The notes under the pieces are model-generated. The model saw nothing but the letters and a program-made list of their open reading frames with translations. It ran no database searches and was not told the origin of the DNA. Positions 49,608-58,308 of a stretch of DNA of 64,000 nt are shown here, piece by piece (positions within the stretch are counted from its first letter, which is position 1; every line of letters begins with the position of its first letter). This DNA comes from Alistipes sp. Its GTDB lineage: Bacteria; Bacteroidota; Bacteroidia; Bacteroidales; Rikenellaceae. The stretch spans positions 62,001-126,000 of the forward strand of contig JAFXFM010000002.1 of NCBI GenBank assembly GCA_017520545.1, given 5' to 3'. A program made the translations under genes and the position numbers.

Positions 49608-50090
49608 ATGAAGAAGTTTTTTGTTTTGGCGTGTAGTGCGCTGATCTTAACGACATCGTGTTTGAAGAATAGTGGCTCACCGGGCTCATCGGAAGCGACC
49701 TATCCGGGCAAAGTTGTCGTTAAGAACATCTCTACCGAGGAGGTAACATATTCCGAAAATGATGCTTCGATAACGGTGCAGATACCGAATATGTTGGAGC
49801 CGAAGTTCGACGTTATTTTCAACGATATAAAGTTTGCCACGATGATGCCGAAGTTGAATATCGAGTTCGAGGGGTTACCGTTTGTAGCCACAGTTTCGGA
49901 GGACGAAACAACACTCAACCACATTTTCAACGTAAAGAATGTGGTACCTACAATCGGCGGTGTTCCATACGACAAATACAAGGTAGACAGCATCAAGGGC
50001 TGCATAGGTCGTCCTGTAACTATCGACTTCTGGATGTCGTCGAAGGATCAGATGGTTCACTTTACCACCGCAACAAGTAATGAAAACTAA
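49608..50090 (+). CDS. Small lipoprotein paired with the TonB receptor
   Basis: A 160-residue lipoprotein (lipobox TTSC). It has regular beta strands (GKVVVKNISTEEVTYSENDASITVQIP, FDVIFNDIKFATMMPKLNIEF) that resemble the calycin-like lipoprotein domain of Bacteroidales; this is an inference. It starts 6 bp after the receptor stop, so it is probably an accessory surface factor for the same ligand. nadC follows after 20 bp. Confidence 0.65.
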   Translation: MKKFFVLACSALILTTSCLKNSGSPGSSEATYPGKVVVKNISTEEVTYSENDASITVQIPNMLEPKFDVIFNDIKFATMMPKLNIEFEGLPFVATVSEDETTLNHIFNVKNVVPTIGGVPYDKYKVDSIKGCIGRPVTIDFWMSSKDQMVHFTTATSNEN

Positions 50091-50110
50091 AATCTAAAAC
50101 CCAAAGTAAT

Positions 50111-50962
50111 ATGAAACCTGAATACAAGCCATATGTTGAGGAGTTGATAGAACTCGCAATTAAGGAGGATATTGGCGATGGCGACCACACTTCGTTGTGT
50201 TGTATACCTGCCGAGGAGCGCGGACGTATGCGCCTTTTGTGCAAGCAGGAGGGCATAATCGCCGGTATCGAGGTCGCAAAGATGGTTACCGAGCGATTGG
50301 ATCCGGAGGTTAAATTCGAGCAGATTCTTAATGATGGCGACCGCGTGAAGGTGGGCGATGTGGCGTTCTATGTCGAAGGCAACTTACAGTCGTTGTTGCG
50401 TGCCGAGCGAATCCTGCTCAACATTATGCAGCGTATGAGCGGTGTGGCTACGCAGACCGCCGTTTATGCCGACCGCATAGTCGATCTGCACACCAAGGTT
50501 CTCGACACCCGCAAGACCACACCGGGTATGCGCGTGTTGGAGAAGATGGCGGTAAAGATGGGTGGTGGCGAGAATCACCGCATCGGTCTTTTCGATATGA
50601 TTCTCTTGAAGGACAACCATATCGACTTTGCCGGAGGCGTTGCCAAGGCAGTAACGGGCGCAAAGGAGTATCTTAAAGCAAAGGGCAAGAATATCCCTAT
50701 CGAGTGCGAGGTGCGCTCGTTGGAGGATATAAAAGAGGTTTTCGCTGCGGGAGGTGTCGATAGAATTATGTTCGATAACTTCTCTGTCGAGCAGACCCGC
50801 GAGGCAGTGGCCCTCGTGGCAGGACGCTGCGAAACCGAATCGAGTGGCGGTATTACACTCGAAACCCTGCGCGACTACGCCGAAACAGGCGTTGATTTTA
50901 TCTCGGTAGGTGCTTTGACTCACCAGATTAAGTCGCTCGATATGTCGTTAAAAGCGTGCTAA
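50111..50962 (+). CDS. nadC: Nicotinate-nucleotide pyrophosphorylase (carboxylating)
   Basis: Converts quinolinate and PRPP to nicotinate mononucleotide in de novo NAD synthesis. The 283-residue protein shows LDTRKTTPGMRVLEKMAV, GGGENHRIGLFDMILLKDNHI and the barrel ends IECEVRSLEDI and DRIMFDN, all diagnostic. Length and start are standard. The next gene follows after 13 bp. Confidence 0.96.
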   Translation: MKPEYKPYVEELIELAIKEDIGDGDHTSLCCIPAEERGRMRLLCKQEGIIAGIEVAKMVTERLDPEVKFEQILNDGDRVKVGDVAFYVEGNLQSLLRAERILLNIMQRMSGVATQTAVYADRIVDLHTKVLDTRKTTPGMRVLEKMAVKMGGGENHRIGLFDMILLKDNHIDFAGGVAKAVTGAKEYLKAKGKNIPIECEVRSLEDIKEVFAAGGVDRIMFDNFSVEQTREAVALVAGRCETESSGGITLETLRDYAETGVDFISVGALTHQIKSLDMSLKAC

Positions 50963-50975
50963 ACAGCACAAATAA

Positions 50976-52322
50976 ATGGACGAGAAGAACAACATAATCT
51001 TTCACCCCGTAACAGTGGCCGACAAGCCACTGTTCGAGTATTATATCCTCTCGTCCGAGGAGCAAAACTGCGATCTTAACTTTGCAAACATCTTCTGTTG
51101 GAGCGACACCTACCATAGCGAGGTTGCCGAGGCACAGGGTTTTCTCGTTATCCGCTTCGAAAATGGCGGTACAAAGTCATATATGCAACCCGTGGGCAAT
51201 GGCGATAAGCGGCTGATATTGGAGCTATTACGCAAGGACGCCTTTGCTGTGCGTGCACCACTGCGACTCTACGGACTCTCGCCCGAGTGGCGTCGTTTTT
51301 TGGAGGAGAATTATCCCTCGGAGTTCGCATTCGACGCTCCACGAGCCCTCTGCGATTACATCTACCGCACCGAGGATTTGGCTCGGTTGCAGGGACGTAA
51401 ATATCAACCCAAACGCAACCACCTAAATCGCTTTGTAGCGCAACACGATTGGCGTGTTGAAAGGCTGTCGCGACAAAATATCAAAGAGTGTATAACCCTG
51501 AACAACAAATGGTTGAGCAGACGTGAAGTGGGCGAAACCGAGCGTGCCGAGCAACGTGCGCTGATGCGTGCATTCGACAATTTCGAGTTGCTTGACCTGC
51601 GAGGTCTATTGCTCTATGCTGACGATATACCCGTCGCGTTTTCGTATGGTACACCTATAACGCACCGCACCTTCTGCACTCACATTGAGAAGTATGACAG
51701 CGGTGTCGAGGGGGCGGCGACAATGATAAATCGCCTTGTGGCGCAGTCGCTCGAAGAGGAGTTCGAGTTTATAAATCGCGAGGACGATCTCGGCTTAGAG
51801 GGGCTTCGATTTGCGAAAATGTCGTATCATCCGACCATTTTGCTCGAAAAAATTTCGGCTCTGCACCTCTCACCCGAACAGCGCGAGATGCGAAAGATGT
51901 GGCACGAGATTTTTGGCGACGATATTGCTGAAATTGATTCGTTCTTTGTGCGCCACGACGACGCTATATCGTTGATACACACCGAGGCGGGCAAGGTTGT
52001 GTCGATGCTCTTTGTGGTACCGTTGCGGATGTGGGGACAGCGCGTAGCATACATCTATGCCGTAGCGACAAGACCGGAATATCGTGGTCGCGGAATCGCA
52101 TCGAGACTACTCAAAGAGGCATTGAAAATGGTAGAGTCGAGTGGAGAGTTTGACATTGCCGCCCTAATCCCGAGCAGCACCGAGTCGAAACGCTTATACG
52201 AGCGATTAGGCTTCGAGGATAGCCAAAGACCTATGTTATTTCCAAACAGCGACTATCTTGGCACCGGCTCCACGCTGCACGACCTTGCGATGACACGAAA
52301 CACAAAACAGACCAAAGCATAA
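50976..52322 (+). CDS. DUF2156-domain protein fused to a GNAT acetyltransferase
   Basis: A 448-residue soluble protein. Residues about 1-285 match the DUF2156 pattern seen in Bacteroidetes (NLNFANIFCWSDTY-like start, YLYRTEDLARLQGRKYQPKRNHLNRF-type centre, REDDLGLEGLRFAKMSYHP). Residues about 295-440 form a GNAT domain with the acetyl-CoA loop RPEYRGRGIASRLL. The N-terminal part resembles the transferase domain of lysyl-phosphatidylglycerol synthases, but the acceptor is unknown. It may be co-transcribed with nadC. The stop codon lies inside the terminator hairpin. Confidence 0.8.
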   Translation: MDEKNNIIFHPVTVADKPLFEYYILSSEEQNCDLNFANIFCWSDTYHSEVAEAQGFLVIRFENGGTKSYMQPVGNGDKRLILELLRKDAFAVRAPLRLYGLSPEWRRFLEENYPSEFAFDAPRALCDYIYRTEDLARLQGRKYQPKRNHLNRFVAQHDWRVERLSRQNIKECITLNNKWLSRREVGETERAEQRALMRAFDNFELLDLRGLLLYADDIPVAFSYGTPITHRTFCTHIEKYDSGVEGAATMINRLVAQSLEEEFEFINREDDLGLEGLRFAKMSYHPTILLEKISALHLSPEQREMRKMWHEIFGDDIAEIDSFFVRHDDAISLIHTEAGKVVSMLFVVPLRMWGQRVAYIYAVATRPEYRGRGIASRLLKEALKMVESSGEFDIAALIPSSTESKRLYERLGFEDSQRPMLFPNSDYLGTGSTLHDLAMTRNTKQTKA

Positions 52323-52338
52323 CGCCTTGGTCTGTTTT
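52308..52338 (+). terminator. Terminator overlapping the end of the DUF2156-GNAT gene
   Basis: CAGACCAA / TTGGTCTG followed by TTTTTC. The left arm is within the last codons. Confidence 0.8.
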
Positions 52339-52356
52339 TCTTACCTACGCAGTGCG

Positions 52357-54060
52357 CTATTTCACCAACTCCTTTGAAAGTTGCTCAGCACGAGCCAACG
52401 CAAGGTCGATATGATCAAGCACATTCTCCTTGCCCACCTTACGGAGTAAGCCGGCACGGTCGATAGATGCATAAACCTTCTTGTTTACGCCCGAAAGAAT
52501 AACCGTTTGACCCGCATTCAATGCCGCTTCAACAAAAATTTCGAGGTTGTGTATACCGGTAGAGTCGATAAACGACACCTTGCGCATACGCACAATACGG
52601 ATAGGTTCCGACTTGTGATTTGCGGTCAGCTCCTCGAACTTTGTCGCTACACCAAAGAAGAATGGACCCTCTATTTCGAACACCTCGACACCTTTTGGGA
52701 TTGCTAACTGAACATCGCCCTCCTCGCCGTCGTGGTGCAGCTCCATCTCATCGCGCAAAACCGAAATTTTAGAGGTCTCCATAATACGACGGACAAAGAG
52801 TACAACGGCCAAAATCAAGCCCACCTCAATAGCGATTGTGAGGTCGAAGATGATAGTCAGAAACATCGTGGTAAAGAGAATTGCGATATCCGAACGCGAC
52901 TGTCGGCACATCGAACGGATAGTGCGCCAACCACTCATATTGTACGATACCATAATCAATACACCCGCCAAACAAGGCATCGGTATAATACCCACCAAAC
53001 CACCCAAAAAGAGCAGCACAAGTAGCAATACCACCGTATGCACGATACCTGCAACAGGGGTGCGACCGCCATTGTTGATATTAGCCATTGTGCGTGCAAT
53101 TGCTCCCGTAGCAGGGATACCACCAAAGAATGGCACTACGATATTGGCCAAGCCCTGCGCTATAAGCTCGGTGTTGGAGTTGTGTCGCGAGCCTATAACA
53201 CCATCCGAAACCATCGCCGAAAGCAAAGACTCGATAGCGCCCAACATTGCAATTGTAAAGGCGGTAGGCAAAAGAGCCTGTACCGTAGTCCATAGCGGCT
53301 GATCGCCGAGAGAAGGAAGGGTAAATTTAGGTAAGCCCGAAGGCAACTTGTACAAGTCGCCAATAGTCTTTACCGAGTCCTCCGCCATAATACCAAAGTG
53401 TTTCAACGCCCAGCAGAGTGCAGTCATCACGACAATAGCGAGCAATGAGCCAGGAATCTTCTTCGAGATGCGAGGTGTAAACACAATTATCAAAATTGAG
53501 GCGAGGCCGATGCCCAGCGACCACCAATTGGTATTGCCGATATTCTCGAAGTAGCAAGCCCACTTCTCGATAAAGTTTGCCGGAACATCTTTGATGCCGA
53601 GACCGAGAAGGTCGTTCATCTGTGTTGAGAAGATTGTTACTGCGATACCCGCGGTGAAGCCCACGATGATTGGATAGGGCATAAACTTGATAATTGAGCC
53701 GAGTTTGAATACACCCATCAGCACAAGCATTATACCCGCCATAACGGTTGCTATCGCCAAACCTCCGACACCAAACTGCTGAATAATACCGTAGATGATG
53801 ACAATAAATGCACCCGTCGGACCGCCAATCTGTACGCGCGAACCGCCGAAAAACGAGACAATAAATCCGGCAATGATAGCCGTAACCAAACCCTCGGTAG
53901 GACCAACTCCCGAAGCGATACCGAAGGCGATGGCCAACGGAATAGCCACAATACCGACGATAATACCCGCTAAAATATCCTTCATCAATTTAGCACGATC
54001 GTAGTGACGAATTGTGTAGAACAATTTTGGGCTGAAATCGATAGAAAAACGAGATTTCAT
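52357..54060 (-). CDS. SulP-family anion transporter with STAS domain
   Basis: Inner-membrane carrier (sulfate, bicarbonate or related anions) of 567 residues. Signatures: LMKDILAGIIVGIVAIPLAIAFGIASG near residue 25, GGSRVQIGGPTGAFIVII near 75 and ATGAIARTMANINNGGRTPVAGI near 320. Residues about 450-550 are a C-terminal STAS domain with FIDSTGIHNLE. Length is standard. A minus-strand TACCTTTG at 54121-54128 lies 60 bp upstream and may be its -7 element. The ion cannot be assigned. Confidence 0.92.
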   Translation of the reverse strand: MKSRFSIDFSPKLFYTIRHYDRAKLMKDILAGIIVGIVAIPLAIAFGIASGVGPTEGLVTAIIAGFIVSFFGGSRVQIGGPTGAFIVIIYGIIQQFGVGGLAIATVMAGIMLVLMGVFKLGSIIKFMPYPIIVGFTAGIAVTIFSTQMNDLLGLGIKDVPANFIEKWACYFENIGNTNWWSLGIGLASILIIVFTPRISKKIPGSLLAIVVMTALCWALKHFGIMAEDSVKTIGDLYKLPSGLPKFTLPSLGDQPLWTTVQALLPTAFTIAMLGAIESLLSAMVSDGVIGSRHNSNTELIAQGLANIVVPFFGGIPATGAIARTMANINNGGRTPVAGIVHTVVLLLVLLFLGGLVGIIPMPCLAGVLIMVSYNMSGWRTIRSMCRQSRSDIAILFTTMFLTIIFDLTIAIEVGLILAVVLFVRRIMETSKISVLRDEMELHHDGEEGDVQLAIPKGVEVFEIEGPFFFGVATKFEELTANHKSEPIRIVRMRKVSFIDSTGIHNLEIFVEAALNAGQTVILSGVNKKVYASIDRAGLLRKVGKENVLDHIDLALARAEQLSKELVK

Positions 54061-54289
54061 AACTTCATTATAAAACTAAATTGAGTGCCATTCAGGCACA
54101 ATATAACCTAACTGCGGGTGCAAAGGTATTGCAAAAAAGGATATGTTGTTCTTTTTGTGGCACTTTTTATCGGAATTATCTGCTTTTGGGCTAAAAAGCA
54201 GCACGCAAATTTCGCCTAAAATTGAGATTTTTCAGTTCTTTTTGTGTTGTGTTTGGGCTGGCAAAGGTGTTTTGCCAAGGAATCGTACA

Positions 54290-54297
54290 TATATTTG
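54290..54297 (+). promoter_or_regulatory. -7 element (TATATTTG) of the alpha-oxoamine synthase gene
   Basis: TATATTTG lies 27 bp before the ATG at 54324. The nearest TTTG (54271-54274) is only 15 bp upstream, so the -33 part is doubtful. Confidence 0.55.
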
Positions 54298-54323
54298 TCG
54301 AAAACTATTAAATAGATTGATAT

Positions 54324-55595
54324 ATGGTGGATATTTTCGAGAGATTGGAGGAGAGTACCGGTGGGCCTATCGGGCAGTATATGAGTCGTGTACACGGCTA
54401 TTTCGCATTTCCTAAATTGGAGGGAGAAATCGGACCGCATATGCGTTTTCGGGGGCGCGAGGTGCTAAATTGGAGCCTCAACAACTACCTTGGACTCGCC
54501 AACAACCCCGAGGTGCGACGTGCAGATGCAAAGGGGGCGGCAGAGTTTGGTCTGGCAGCACCTATGGGGGCACGAATGATGAGTGGCCAGACCAAGTATC
54601 ACGAGCAGTTGGAGCGCGAACTTGCCGAGTTTGTGGGTAAGGAGGACGCCTTTCTGCTCAACTTCGGCTATCAGGGTATGATTTCGATAATCGACGCCCT
54701 GCTCACACCTCGCGATGTGGTGGTTTATGATGCGGAGGCGCACGCCTGCATTATGGACGGGCTGCGAATACACCGAGGACACCGCTTTCTCTTCGCCCAC
54801 AACAACGAGGAGTCGCTACGCAAACAACTCCTTCACGCCACCGATCTCGCCGAGAAGCAGAACGGCGGTGTACTCGTCATCACGGAGGGGGTCTTCGGAA
54901 TGAAGGGCGACCTCGGAATGCTCGACAAGATTGTGCGGTTAAAGAGCGAGTTCCAATTCCGCCTCCTTGTAGATGATGCACACGGCTTTGGCACGATGGG
55001 CGAGGGCGGACGAGGCACAGCCAGCCACTTTGGTGTAACCGAGTGCGTGGACGTTCTGTTTAGCACCTTCGCCAAGTCGATGGCCGGCTTCGGGGCTTTT
55101 GTGGCGGGCGAAAGATGGCTCATAAATATCCTGCGCTACAATATGCGTTCGCAACTCTACGCCAAGTCGCTACCCCTACCTATGGTTGTGGGGGCATTGA
55201 AGCGCTTAGACCTCATTCGCCACCACCCCGAGTACCGTATGCGATTGTGGGAGATTACCCGAGCACTGCAAGATGGATTGCGCGAAAATGGTTTCGATAT
55301 TGGTGTTACGCAGTCGCCCGTAACACCTGTATATATGAAAGGTGGCAACGAGGAGGGCACAAATCTGATTGTCGATTTGCGGGAAAACTATGGAGTGTTC
55401 TGCTCGATAGTCATCTACCCCGTAATTCCAAAGGGAGAGATAATTTTGCGTCTGATACCTACGGCGGCACACACGCTCGAAGATGTGGCGCACACGATAG
55501 AGGCGTTCAAAGCGGTACGCGACAAGTTCGAGTCGGGACACTACCGCTCAATGCCGATACCGCAGATGGCAGAGGCGGATTTTAGGGTGCGATAA
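54324..55595 (+). CDS. PLP-dependent alpha-oxoamine synthase (serine palmitoyltransferase/KBL/BioF group)
   Basis: Fold-type I PLP enzyme of 423 residues that joins an amino acid with an acyl-CoA. Motifs: NNYLGLANNPEV, GARMMSGQTKYHEQLE, the PLP-binding VDDAHGFGTMG (aspartate near residue 220) and the Schiff-base lysine in TFAKSMAGFGAF (near 250). Bacteroidales have several members; those for sphingolipid synthesis (serine palmitoyltransferase) and threonine breakdown (2-amino-3-ketobutyrate ligase) look alike. The extended N-terminal 45 residues match a Bacteroidetes subgroup. The exact substrate is not decidable here. Confidence 0.85.
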   Translation: MVDIFERLEESTGGPIGQYMSRVHGYFAFPKLEGEIGPHMRFRGREVLNWSLNNYLGLANNPEVRRADAKGAAEFGLAAPMGARMMSGQTKYHEQLERELAEFVGKEDAFLLNFGYQGMISIIDALLTPRDVVVYDAEAHACIMDGLRIHRGHRFLFAHNNEESLRKQLLHATDLAEKQNGGVLVITEGVFGMKGDLGMLDKIVRLKSEFQFRLLVDDAHGFGTMGEGGRGTASHFGVTECVDVLFSTFAKSMAGFGAFVAGERWLINILRYNMRSQLYAKSLPLPMVVGALKRLDLIRHHPEYRMRLWEITRALQDGLRENGFDIGVTQSPVTPVYMKGGNEEGTNLIVDLRENYGVFCSIVIYPVIPKGEIILRLIPTAAHTLEDVAHTIEAFKAVRDKFESGHYRSMPIPQMAEADFRVR

Positions 55596-55600
55596 AAGAA

Positions 55601-55630
55601 GGGGCGAGTGTCTTCCACTCGCCCCACATT
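55601..55630. terminator. Bidirectional terminator between the synthase gene and frr
   Basis: GGGGCGAGTG / CACTCGCCCC, 10-bp stem with TCTTC loop. The left flank AAAAGAA gives a T run on the minus strand for frr. Confidence 0.8.
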
Positions 55631-55648
55631 GTTCACAGGACCAGCCTC

Positions 55649-56206
55649 TTACACTGTCATAATCTCCTTCTCCTTCTTCTCAAACGCAGCATCAATAGCT
55701 TTCGAGAACTTTTCGAGAAGTTTCTGAGCCTGTGTTTCGCCATCTTTGCTCTCGTCCTCAGGCATACCCTCTTTAACAGCCTTCTTGAACGCCTCGACAG
55801 CATCACGACGTGCGTTGCGCAACGAGATACGGGCATTCTCTGCCTCGGCCTTCGACTGCTTAACCAACTCCTTACGACGCTCCTCGGTAAGTGGCGGCAT
55901 CGAAAGACGAATGCTCTCGCCATTATTCGATGGAGTAAGACCGATGTTAGAGTCGATAATTGCCTTCTCGATCATACGAATCATATTCTTATCCCACGGC
56001 TGAATAAGAATGGTCTTTGCATCGGGTACAGTAACGCTTGCTACGCCCGAAACAGGGGTCTGCGAACCGTAGTAATCTACAAATACGCCATTGAGAACAT
56101 TTACCGAAGCTTTGCCGGCACGAATGTTCGCCAACGACTCCTCCAAAAAATCTACCGCCTTCTGCATACGAACGGTTGCGTCATTAAGAATTGTTTTTGT
56201 ATCCAT
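55649..56206 (-). CDS. frr: Ribosome recycling factor
   Basis: Splits post-termination ribosomes together with EF-G. The 185-residue, two-domain protein has LANIRAGKASVNVLNGVFVDYYGSQTP, IQPWDKNMIRMIEKAI and PPLTEERRKELVKQSK, all diagnostic. It is the last gene of a pyrH-tlpA-frr series; in many genomes pyrH and frr are direct neighbours. Confidence 0.97.
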   Translation of the reverse strand: MDTKTILNDATVRMQKAVDFLEESLANIRAGKASVNVLNGVFVDYYGSQTPVSGVASVTVPDAKTILIQPWDKNMIRMIEKAIIDSNIGLTPSNNGESIRLSMPPLTEERRKELVKQSKAEAENARISLRNARRDAVEAFKKAVKEGMPEDESKDGETQAQKLLEKFSKAIDAAFEKKEKEIMTV

Positions 56207-56211
56207 ATCGT

Positions 56212-56835
56212 CTATTTTTTAATTGTTTCCTCAATCTGTTTGATCAACTCGGCAAACTCCGCCTCGTCGTAACCTACGCTCGCTTTTACAACCTTACCCT
56301 CCTTGTTGATAAGGAAGTTGCGAGGAATATATGTCTCAGCATACTTCTTGTAGATGCTGCTGTCGGTGTCGAGTCCCATAGGGAAAGTGTAGCCCATCTT
56401 CTCGCGGAACTCAGCCACTGTCTTGCGCTCCTCGCCACGCGACACAGGCAGAAATACGAATGGCTTACCCTCGAAGCGCTTGATGATATCCTTCTCCACG
56501 CGTGCCAACTCCGCACGACAAGGAGGACACCACGTAGCCCAGAAGTTCAACAACACGACCTTGCCCTTCAAATCTGCAAGGCGCACCTTCTCTCCATCGA
56601 ACATTGTAACCTCGAAGTCGGGAGCAACGGCTCCCTCCTTGATGATTGTTGCCTGCTCGGGTGTTGGGCGCTCCTTCTCGGCGGCAGGTGCAGGTTGTGC
56701 CTGCTCGGTTGCAGGCTGCTGTGGCTCTTCGCTCGCCGGCGTTGGCCACCATATCATAAATGCTACTATCGCAAGGGCGAGGACAAGCATTGCAAGTAGT
56801 CCCCAGTTACTCTTTTTTTGAAGTCTTTGTGCCAT
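56212..56835 (-). CDS. Membrane-anchored TlpA-like thiol-disulfide reductase
   Basis: A 207-residue protein with one N-terminal membrane anchor (LLAMLVLALAIVAFMIWW), a proline/glutamine/glutamate-rich linker (about residues 32-60) and a thioredoxin fold from about 66. The active site is WCPPC in FWATWCPPCRAEL, and the cis-proline region is YIPRNFLI. It faces the periplasm and probably reduces cytochrome or exported protein disulfides. Its place between pyrH and frr, 5 bp from frr, is unusual and not explained by function. Confidence 0.88.
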   Translation of the reverse strand: MAQRLQKKSNWGLLAMLVLALAIVAFMIWWPTPASEEPQQPATEQAQPAPAAEKERPTPEQATIIKEGAVAPDFEVTMFDGEKVRLADLKGKVVLLNFWATWCPPCRAELARVEKDIIKRFEGKPFVFLPVSRGEERKTVAEFREKMGYTFPMGLDTDSSIYKKYAETYIPRNFLINKEGKVVKASVGYDEAEFAELIKQIEETIKK

Positions 56836-56843
56836 AATTTTAA

Positions 56844-56913
56844 CTATTAGCTATTAGTAATTAGCCATTGGATTTTTTTAATTTTTAATTTTTAATTTAC
56901 TATTTGCTATTTG
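56844..56913. repeat. Spacer made wholly of 7-bp units
   Basis: CTATTAG, CTATTAG, TAATTAG, CCATTGG (56844-56871), then TTAATTT repeats with A pairs exactly 7 bp apart (56880-56898), then CTATTTG, CTATTTG (56900-56913), the last overlapping the pyrH stop codon. Confidence 0.85.
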
Positions 56914-57614
56914 TGTACCAATGTACCGATATTCTCACCCGTCAAAACCTTCATAAGGTTGCCCGGGGTATCCATATCGAATACGATGATATTCAAGCCG
57001 TTCTCCTTGCAGAGTGTGAAGGCCGTCATATCCATAATTTTCAAATTTCGTGCATAAATCTCGTCGAACGAAATCTCGTCGAACTTCGTAGCAGTAGGGT
57101 CTTTTTCGGGGTCGGCAGTATATACGCCATCAACGCGAGTACCCTTGAAGAAGCCGTCTGCCTCAATCTCGATACCACGCAATGCCGAAGCCGAGTCGGT
57201 CGAGAAGTAAGGGTTTGATGTGCCGCCGCCGATAATCACAACGTAACCATCACGCAAGTATTCGAGAGCCTTATCCTTCGAGTAGTATTCGCCGATAGGC
57301 TCCATACGGATAGAGGTCAAAACCTTGCACTTCACACCCTCATCAACCAATACGGCCTGCAAAGCCAAAGAGTTGATAATGGTAGCCAGCATACCCATCT
57401 GGTCGCCCTTTACGCGGTCGAACCCGCGCTTTGCGCCCTGCAAACCACGAAAGATGTTGCCGCCACCGATGACGATACCTATTTCGGTGCCGAGAGCCTG
57501 CGCCTCTTTAATCTGCTGTGCGTATACGCGAGCCTGTTCCATCGAGATACCATACTTTTGTTCTCCCTGCAACGACTCTCCACTCAATTTTAGAAGGATT
57601 CTTTTGTATTTCAT
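56907..57614 (-). CDS. pyrH: UMP kinase
   Basis: Phosphorylates UMP to UDP. The start at 57614 (MKYKRILLKLSGESL) is preferred over one three codons earlier. The amino acid kinase fold shows LKLSGESLQGE, GIVIGGGNIFRG, and the late KMDMTAFTLC-like segment (IMDMTAFTLCKENGL) plus VFDMDTPGNL. 235 residues is standard for the hexameric bacterial enzyme. Minus-strand TATATTTG (forward 57640-57647) is its likely -7 element. Confidence 0.96.
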   Translation of the reverse strand: MKYKRILLKLSGESLQGEQKYGISMEQARVYAQQIKEAQALGTEIGIVIGGGNIFRGLQGAKRGFDRVKGDQMGMLATIINSLALQAVLVDEGVKCKVLTSIRMEPIGEYYSKDKALEYLRDGYVVIIGGGTSNPYFSTDSASALRGIEIEADGFFKGTRVDGVYTADPEKDPTATKFDEISFDEIYARNLKIMDMTAFTLCKENGLNIIVFDMDTPGNLMKVLTGENIGTLVHK

Positions 57615-57639
57615 AACCTGCAATTTTTCATTCGTACTA

Positions 57640-57647
57640 CAAATATA
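57640..57647 (-). promoter_or_regulatory. -7 element of pyrH
   Basis: Minus-strand TATATTTG, 26 bp before the pyrH start codon. Confidence 0.6.
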
Positions 57648-57660
57648 TGAAATATAAATG

Positions 57661-57688
57661 AAAAATTAAAAATTAGGAGATAAAAATT
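57661..57688. repeat. Heptamer tract (AAAAATT)
   Basis: Units AAAAATT, AAAAATT, AGGAGAT, AAAAATT in exact 7-bp register, abutting the terminator at 57689. Confidence 0.8.
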
Positions 57689-57725
57689 AAAAGGATCGTC
57701 TCTTCACAGACAATCCTTTTATTGA
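57689..57725. terminator. Terminator of the NlpC/P60-like gene
   Basis: AAAAGGAT-C-GTCT / AGAC-A-ATCCTTTT with loop CTTCAC; A-rich left flank and TTTTATTG right flank allow use in both directions. Confidence 0.82.
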
Positions 57726-57727
57726 CA

Positions 57728-58279
57728 CTACAACGCCCTTAGCAAATCGCACGGTGCAACGGCGTATTGCTCGGGCGAGATGCCTCGTTCCCTTAACGCA
57801 TCCTGCATCATCGGGAGTCGCACCATAAAGTGCTCGTTTATTTTGATTGGAGGGCACAGCTCAATACCCTGCTCCTTGTATATCAGCCACACCAACTCCG
57901 AACAATAGACCTCGTCGTTGTCGAAGCTGAATTTAAGGTCATACCACTTACCAAGCCACTTATCCTTATCGATTGGTTGGGTAAGCTGCTGCTCGGGACG
58001 TTTGATAATATACTTTTTGCCCACCGACTTATCCACAAACTTCTCTATCGGCAAGATACGCACCGTGGTATCTGCCTCCATAATCTGCACACCCTCTGGC
58101 GTGTTTACGGCGATACCGCAATGACTCCAAATCGACATCATTCCCAACTTCACAAACTTCGATTGAAACGATGTTGTCTCGATAAAGAGGATATCACCCT
58201 CGCGCAGCGTTGTCAAATCGCCACCCCGACGGCACGAACTACACAACAACACCAACAAGACAATAACTACCTTTTTCAT
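57728..58279 (-). CDS. YiiX/NlpC-P60-like cysteine hydrolase lipoprotein
   Basis: A 183-residue lipoprotein (lipobox CSSC). The permuted papain-like core shows EGDILFIET, MSIWSHCGIAV with the candidate catalytic histidine (SHCG), and VYCSELVWLIYKEQG with the candidate nucleophile cysteine. This pattern fits the YiiX/YebB group, whose members act on amide or ester bonds at the envelope or on lipids. The spacer to ubiX is a heptamer tract. Confidence 0.85.
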   Translation of the reverse strand: MKKVVIVLLVLLCSSCRRGGDLTTLREGDILFIETTSFQSKFVKLGMMSIWSHCGIAVNTPEGVQIMEADTTVRILPIEKFVDKSVGKKYIIKRPEQQLTQPIDKDKWLGKWYDLKFSFDNDEVYCSELVWLIYKEQGIELCPPIKINEHFMVRLPMMQDALRERGISPEQYAVAPCDLLRAL

Positions 58280-58280
58280 C

Positions 58281-58308
58281 TCCTAACCCCTAACTTTTAA
58301 CTCCTAAC
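58281..58308. repeat. Heptamer tract (NNCTAAC / TTTTAAC)
   Basis: TCCTAAC, CCCTAAC, TTTTAAC, TCCTAAC: four exact 7-bp units that fill the gap between the hydrolase start and the ubiX stop. Confidence 0.85.
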
